In this document: in pieces, positions 5,001-7,219 of the stretch
Position numbering within the stretch: position 1 is the stretch's first letter
Layout of the letters: each line of letters starts with the position of its first letter
From: Bacteroidales bacterium
GTDB lineage: Bacteria; Bacteroidota; Bacteroidia; Bacteroidales; UBA7960
Length of the DNA: 7,219 nucleotides
Direction of reading: 5' to 3'
NCBI GenBank assembly: GCA_003554665.1
Contig: PWGY01000101.1
Coordinates: 1-7,219, forward strand
Notes under the pieces: generated by a model
The model's database searches: none
Seen by the model: only the letters and a program-made list of their open reading frames with translations
Told to the model about the DNA's origin: nothing
Position numbers and translations under genes: made by a program

Positions 5001-7219
5001 CCAGTAATATGAAGCTATCTCCGCATCTGTTTCAGCCATAAACAGATAAGGCTCGCCAAAACATGCCTTCTCAGCAGAAATGGAAAGCCTGGGCGCCCCA
5101 TCAATGGTTATTTCTTTGGATATCATGTCAGTACACCCGTAAAGGTTGGTCACCTCCAGCTGGACATTATATACACCCGGTTCGTGAAATATATGCTCCG
5201 GATTCTGCGAAACGGAATAATTGCTGCTGCCAGAACCGGGATCACCAAAGTTCCATGAATAATCGGCAAGATCACCACCGGGATCGCTAATGCTGGCATT
5301 GCGCTGTGAGAGATCGGTAAACTGTATCACACTACCGGCATGGCCCTCTGTAAAGGAAAAATTGGCCTTGGGTGAGGGAGCAACATAAACCTCACGAGAC
5401 ATTGAACTGCTGCAGCCATGGGAGGTAATAACCGTTACCTCAACTGTATAGTTTCGGCCGGCTTCTTCATAAACATGGCTGACATTACGGTTGTCCGGGA
5501 AAACCACTGTTTTGGTATTGCCATCGCCAAAATCCCAGATCCAGGTTGTAATGTATCCTTCCCTTCCGAAAGACAAATCCGTGAACAACACCTCCCCCCC
5601 TGAACAGGCAGGCTGCTCAACCATCATAAAAGCCAGCGGATTACGCCGCACTTGCAATGAAATATTATCTGAGGCACTTCCGCATTGTTCATTGGAGGCC
5701 TCCAGGGTTAGCAACACCTCGCCACGGGCAATGTCTTCAGTACCGGGATGGTACACAGGGTTCAGGCTTTTGTTATCGGGATAAAATTCTCCGTTACCGC
5801 TGCTCGACCAGCTGAACTGGGTTTCATGGTCAACAAAGGCTTCATTTAGCTCCAGGGTGCCATCCTCGCAAATTACGTCATCCTCTCCCGCATAAACAAC
5901 GGCACCGGGCCATACTTCCACCTCTGCCTCATCCGTATGATAAAGACCCTCACAACCCCCGCTGCCAAAGGCGGTAAACGTTAGGGTCATATTGGTAATT
6001 TCATTGACCGGATCCGGAAAGAACAGTGACTCCTCCTGGTTGCGGGGGCTAAAGGAACCACTCCCATCTTTCACTTCCCACAATAACCGGGCAGCATGTT
6101 CTGAATGCCCTTCCAGTGCAAAAGCCCGATTCTCGCAACTTGCCACAGAGGGTAGTTTTTCCTTACCAGGATGGAAGTTTGTTGTAAATTGTTCGGAAGC
6201 TATTTGATCTTCGGTTTTAAGATTTTCTGATTCATGGTAGAGCAACTCAGGTTCTCCCGCATCTGCATAAGGCAAGGGATCCACCCTGACACTTGTGGTA
6301 TCTTTTACCTTTTGACCGGCACAAAAGCCCTGTCCTTCTGCAGTCAATTGAATAAACATGGTGGTAGACCGGGTAACAGTCCCAACTTCAGGCCAGAAAG
6401 ATGTTTCGAGCTGGTCAGGGTCATCGAAATAACCCTGTCCGTCAATCACTGACCACGTAGTGGACGATGCATAAAGAGCCGTGCCTTCCAGGTCAAAACA
6501 TGAGACGGCACAAATGGTTTCGCTGGTTCCGGCATCAATGACCGGCATTGGGTCAAACACCACCTCCACGGCATCAGTTACCAGGCATGGGCCGTTTGAA
6601 ACAGACCAGTAAAATTTATAAGCACCGGCCTCCGAAACCGTCACCCGCGCAGAAGGATCACTGATATCATCAAAAGTTACTTCGGCTCCCTCAACAGAAC
6701 TACTCCAGGTCCAGCTGCCTGTTCCTGCAGACTCAACACTGGCATCAAGGGTAGTGGAAACTCCACAAACCTCCTGGGGCGAACCGGCATGTATTTCAGG
6801 AAGTGCAAACACCAGAAGACTGGTATGGGCCGTGGCGGTTCGGGTGCCACATCCACCTCCTCCATAGGCGGTCAGGGTAAATTCAACAATATTTCCGGCA
6901 TCTTCAGAAGATGGATAATATACTGGCTCCAAATGGTCGCTGCCAAAAAGCTGACTGGAACCGGAGCCATCATGCGTCCATCGAAGGCTGTCAGCATGTT
7001 GAACCGATGCTCCCATGATTTGAACTGATCCATCCTCACAAACTACAAGAGAAGCCGGGGCCGTTGCTTCCGGCAGGGGATCCACCGTAACCGTCAGGGT
7101 GGAGGTGGCATATGTACCGGTGCAGGTACCGGCGCCATAACCCGTAAATTGAAGCACCATGTCCGTGGGTTCATCCACAGGAGCAGGGATAAATTCGGGG
7201 TTGGCCAAGGTGCTTTCGA
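2046..7219 (-). CDS. Giant T9SS-secreted multi-PKD surface protein, 5' end outside window
   Basis: This is probably a cell-surface or secreted adhesin exported across the outer membrane by the type IX secretion system. The frame is open to the window edge, reading E-S-T-L-A-N-P before and through 7208, mid-domain, so the real start lies upstream. Counting from 7208, residues 1-526 form six PKD-like/Ig-like units with paired cysteines. Residues 527 to about 1468 form eleven PKD domains, ten with the W-x-F-G-D core (Asp at 562, 656, 740, 824, 908, 991, 1077, 1161, 1251 and 1427) and one degenerate near 1333. Residues 1470-1631 are two more Ig-like units, and 1632-1720 is the type B sorting domain ending V-Y-L-V-R before TGA. 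No catalytic domain is visible in 1,720 residues. Seen: repeats, cysteines, terminal domain. Known for the family: PKD arrays act as spacers or binding modules, and the terminal domain directs T9SS export. Inferred: adhesion or matrix role; the ligand is unknown. A missing N-terminal domain could change this call. Confidence 0.93.
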   Translation of the reverse strand, partial: ESTLANPEFIPAPVDEPTDMVLQFTGYGAGTCTGTYATSTLTVTVDPLPEATAPASLVVCEDGSVQIMGASVQHADSLRWTHDGSGSSQLFGSDHLEPVYYPSSEDAGNIVEFTLTAYGGGGCGTRTATAHTSLLVFALPEIHAGSPQEVCGVSTTLDASVESAGTGSWTWSSSVEGAEVTFDDISDPSARVTVSEAGAYKFYWSVSNGPCLVTDAVEVVFDPMPVIDAGTSETICAVSCFDLEGTALYASSTTWSVIDGQGYFDDPDQLETSFWPEVGTVTRSTTMFIQLTAEGQGFCAGQKVKDTTSVRVDPLPYADAGEPELLYHESENLKTEDQIASEQFTTNFHPGKEKLPSVASCENRAFALEGHSEHAARLLWEVKDGSGSFSPRNQEESLFFPDPVNEITNMTLTFTAFGSGGCEGLYHTDEAEVEVWPGAVVYAGEDDVICEDGTLELNEAFVDHETQFSWSSSGNGEFYPDNKSLNPVYHPGTEDIARGEVLLTLEASNEQCGSASDNISLQVRRNPLAFMMVEQPACSGGEVLFTDLSFGREGYITTWIWDFGDGNTKTVVFPDNRNVSHVYEEAGRNYTVEVTVITSHGCSSSMSREVYVAPSPKANFSFTEGHAGSVIQFTDLSQRNASISDPGGDLADYSWNFGDPGSGSSNYSVSQNPEHIFHEPGVYNVQLEVTNLYGCTDMISKEITIDGAPRLSISAEKACFGEPYLFMAETDAEIASYYWDFGDGSGSEVPEPEHVFTMPGTYEVNLMVKTVDGTELHAEPIKMTVLPPAAAYFSVSDEICAGTPVEFTDLSDTGNLSVVSRTWYFGDGHVSDEETPLHEYQEPGLYKPRLEILDEHGCLTSYSQPVQVFRSPEASFGYEGSCAGQAVRFTDQSLAGEDSANITSWEWNFGDPDSGQNTANTRNPIHVFSAPGTYEVHLTVTNNHGCTDEIVKELTVAEMPLPEFEVIAGCFGEPFAFVPEVATEVMSYSWDFGDGQHSDQEYPEHTYNRPGVYNVSLEVTFSNGCRARSDTTEVQVGVPLHADFRLPESACAGNELLFRDLSADGEEAVPVESWNWDFGDGNTSTNQHPKHVYQEEGIYEVSLVVTDAAGCTDSLARNLLVGGVPEADFDFSGDCPGEEVAFFDRSRVEGEMSQITSWAWDFGDPGSGSHNTSNRKNPGHVFSAPGTYPVRLTVLSNHGCSAEITRDVDIRPGLTADMHFNDDACVGAPVSFTFSLSGDGDIGEVEMVEWDFGDGESATSANPQWIPVHSYDEPGNYSVKLRITHQEGCVTEESRQLRVTEAPVPVLMISDQQVCAGQEVTLTNITTQLGDNLKAWEFYVDDQRFGPYESTSQSQLIHAFDSPGIKQIRLVVYDKSGCMAETSRLIHVLAKPVADFRFDAGCEGDPVQFTDESRSTVNGAIVDWAWDFGDGETVTHRNPVHTFMQSGVKTVTLTVTDHQGCISSQSKGVPIAGAPHVDAGEDYSICRGDFITLEAFSKDYPDADRGLFVWNNGRYVQGETFAPDTTQTYVVEILDGNACLGRDSVKVVVEDVPAIQIEGEALLTCEEPRVRLNALVDAGGHDWEVHWSSTQWEGAEKGGFIWTDEPGWYWAKATTPGGCESSDSLKVKQDLQVHIPNAFRPESDIAVNQRFMPSFYACEPTDYHLLILDRHGNEVFSSNDPEDKGWDGTIEGRLAPADTYLYYIEYDVGEGTQVKQGVVYLVR
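2049..2315 (-). other. T9SS type B C-terminal sorting domain (CHU_C / gliding-motility-associated)
   Basis: The last 89 residues (1632-1720) start I-P-N-A-F and contain Y-H-L-L-I-L-D-R-H-G-N-E-V-F, K-G-W-D-G, A-P-A-D-T-Y-L-Y-Y-I and the terminal Q-G-V-V-Y-L-V-R. This matches the CHU_C/TIGR04131 plan in length and order. Known for the family: type B domains direct export through T9SS, often with a PorP/SprF-like partner, which is not encoded in this window. Odd: the usual T-P-N-G-D-G-x-N-D loop reads R-P-E-S-D-I-A-V-N-Q here, and R-W-G is R-H-G. Confidence 0.92.
2316..2804 (-). other. Two Ig-like units linking the PKD array to the sorting domain
   Basis: Residues about 1470-1550 start with V-D-A-G-E-D-Y-S-I-C and end with D-S-V-K-V-V-V. 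Residues about 1551-1631 start with a T-C-E-E-P segment and end near S-L-K-V-K-Q-D. Each has one Cys near its start and one near its end, as in the N-terminal units, and both are Trp-rich (W-N-N-G, V-H-W, W-T-D-E-P-G-W-Y-W). A pair of such units just before a CHU_C domain is a common arrangement in this protein class. Boundaries are approximate. Confidence 0.7.
2805..5630 (-). repeat. Array of eleven PKD domains
   Basis: The domains are recognised by the W-x-F-G-D-G/P core, then P-x-H-x-F/Y, P-G-x-Y-x-V and a G-C before the last strands. Core aspartates are 83-94 residues apart, with W-x-F-G-D present in ten of eleven. The tenth, near residue 1333, reads W-E-F-Y-V-D-D instead. PKD domains 2, 5 and 8 carry F-G-D-P-x-S-G rather than F-G-D-G, so every third domain belongs to one subtype between domains 2 and 8. 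PKD folds are beta-sandwiches that commonly act as extended spacers or carbohydrate/protein-binding modules in exported proteins. Confidence 0.92.
5631..7219 (-). repeat. Six N-terminal PKD-like/Ig-like units of the upstream protein
   Basis: Units span residues before 1-46 (partial), 47-141, 142-227, 228-319, 357-441 and 442-526. Most follow C-E-x-x ... W-x-x-x-G-x-G-x-F ... Y-x-P ... D ... L-T-x-x-A-x-G-x-G-x-C, ending in a D-P-L-P-x-A-D-A-G-like linker. Unit 142-227 is different: G-T-G-S-W, V-T-V-S-E-A-G-A-Y and S-N-G-P-C match the repeat type of the downstream protein. A 37-residue non-repeat insert sits between units at about 320-356. The family is known from very large Bacteroidota exported proteins; the ligand is unknown. 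Confidence 0.8.

Noticed and set aside
2805..5630. Regularly spaced DNA similarity resembling a CRISPR or satellite array
   Set aside because: The period is about 252 bases, copies are diverged at DNA level, and similarity is explained by PKD codons.
7206..7208. TTG codon as the start of the upstream protein
   Set aside because: The frame stays open to the window edge and the TTG falls inside a repeat unit with no signal peptide after it, so it is an internal Leu codon.

Overview
The window holds parts of two very large secreted surface proteins, both on the minus strand, with a 303-base gap between them. Both run off the window: the right-hand (upstream) gene lacks its 5' end and the left-hand (downstream) gene lacks its 3' end. 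The organism is almost certainly a member of the Bacteroidota. The upstream protein ends in a type IX secretion system (T9SS) type B sorting domain (the gliding-motility-associated C-terminal or CHU_C family), and both proteins are chains of PKD, PKD-like/Ig-like and SprB-like modules typical of that phylum. No Shine-Dalgarno sequence is visible before the one start codon in view, which also fits. A Marinilabiliales- or Cytophaga-like marine or anaerobic lineage is a guess from domain style only.

Right to left: 7219-2046 encodes a protein of at least 1,723 residues. It has six PKD-like/Ig-like units (the first partial), eleven PKD domains about 84-94 residues apart, two more Ig-like units, and a C-terminal sorting domain of about 89 residues ending at a natural stop. 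Positions 2045-1743 are non-coding and hold a cluster of competing GC-rich hairpins, a T8 tract and a weak Bacteroidota-type promoter candidate. Positions 1742-1 encode the first 580 residues of a second protein: signal peptide, SprB-like module, one Ig-like domain, then four copies of an 87-97-residue unit, the last cut by the window edge. The same unit type occurs once in the upstream protein (residues 142-227), so the two genes share building blocks.

The likely picture is two neighbouring cell-surface or matrix adhesins exported by Sec and then, at least for the upstream one, by T9SS. No enzyme domain, RNA gene, mobile element or CRISPR array is visible. I do not see a clearly undescribed system. 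The most interesting details are internal to the PKD array: a three-domain super-repeat of about 252 residues, and a pair of adjacent PKD domains that have each lost the opposite member of the conserved cysteine pair. Residue numbers for the upstream protein count the TTG codon at 7208 as residue 1; this is a bookkeeping origin, not the real start.
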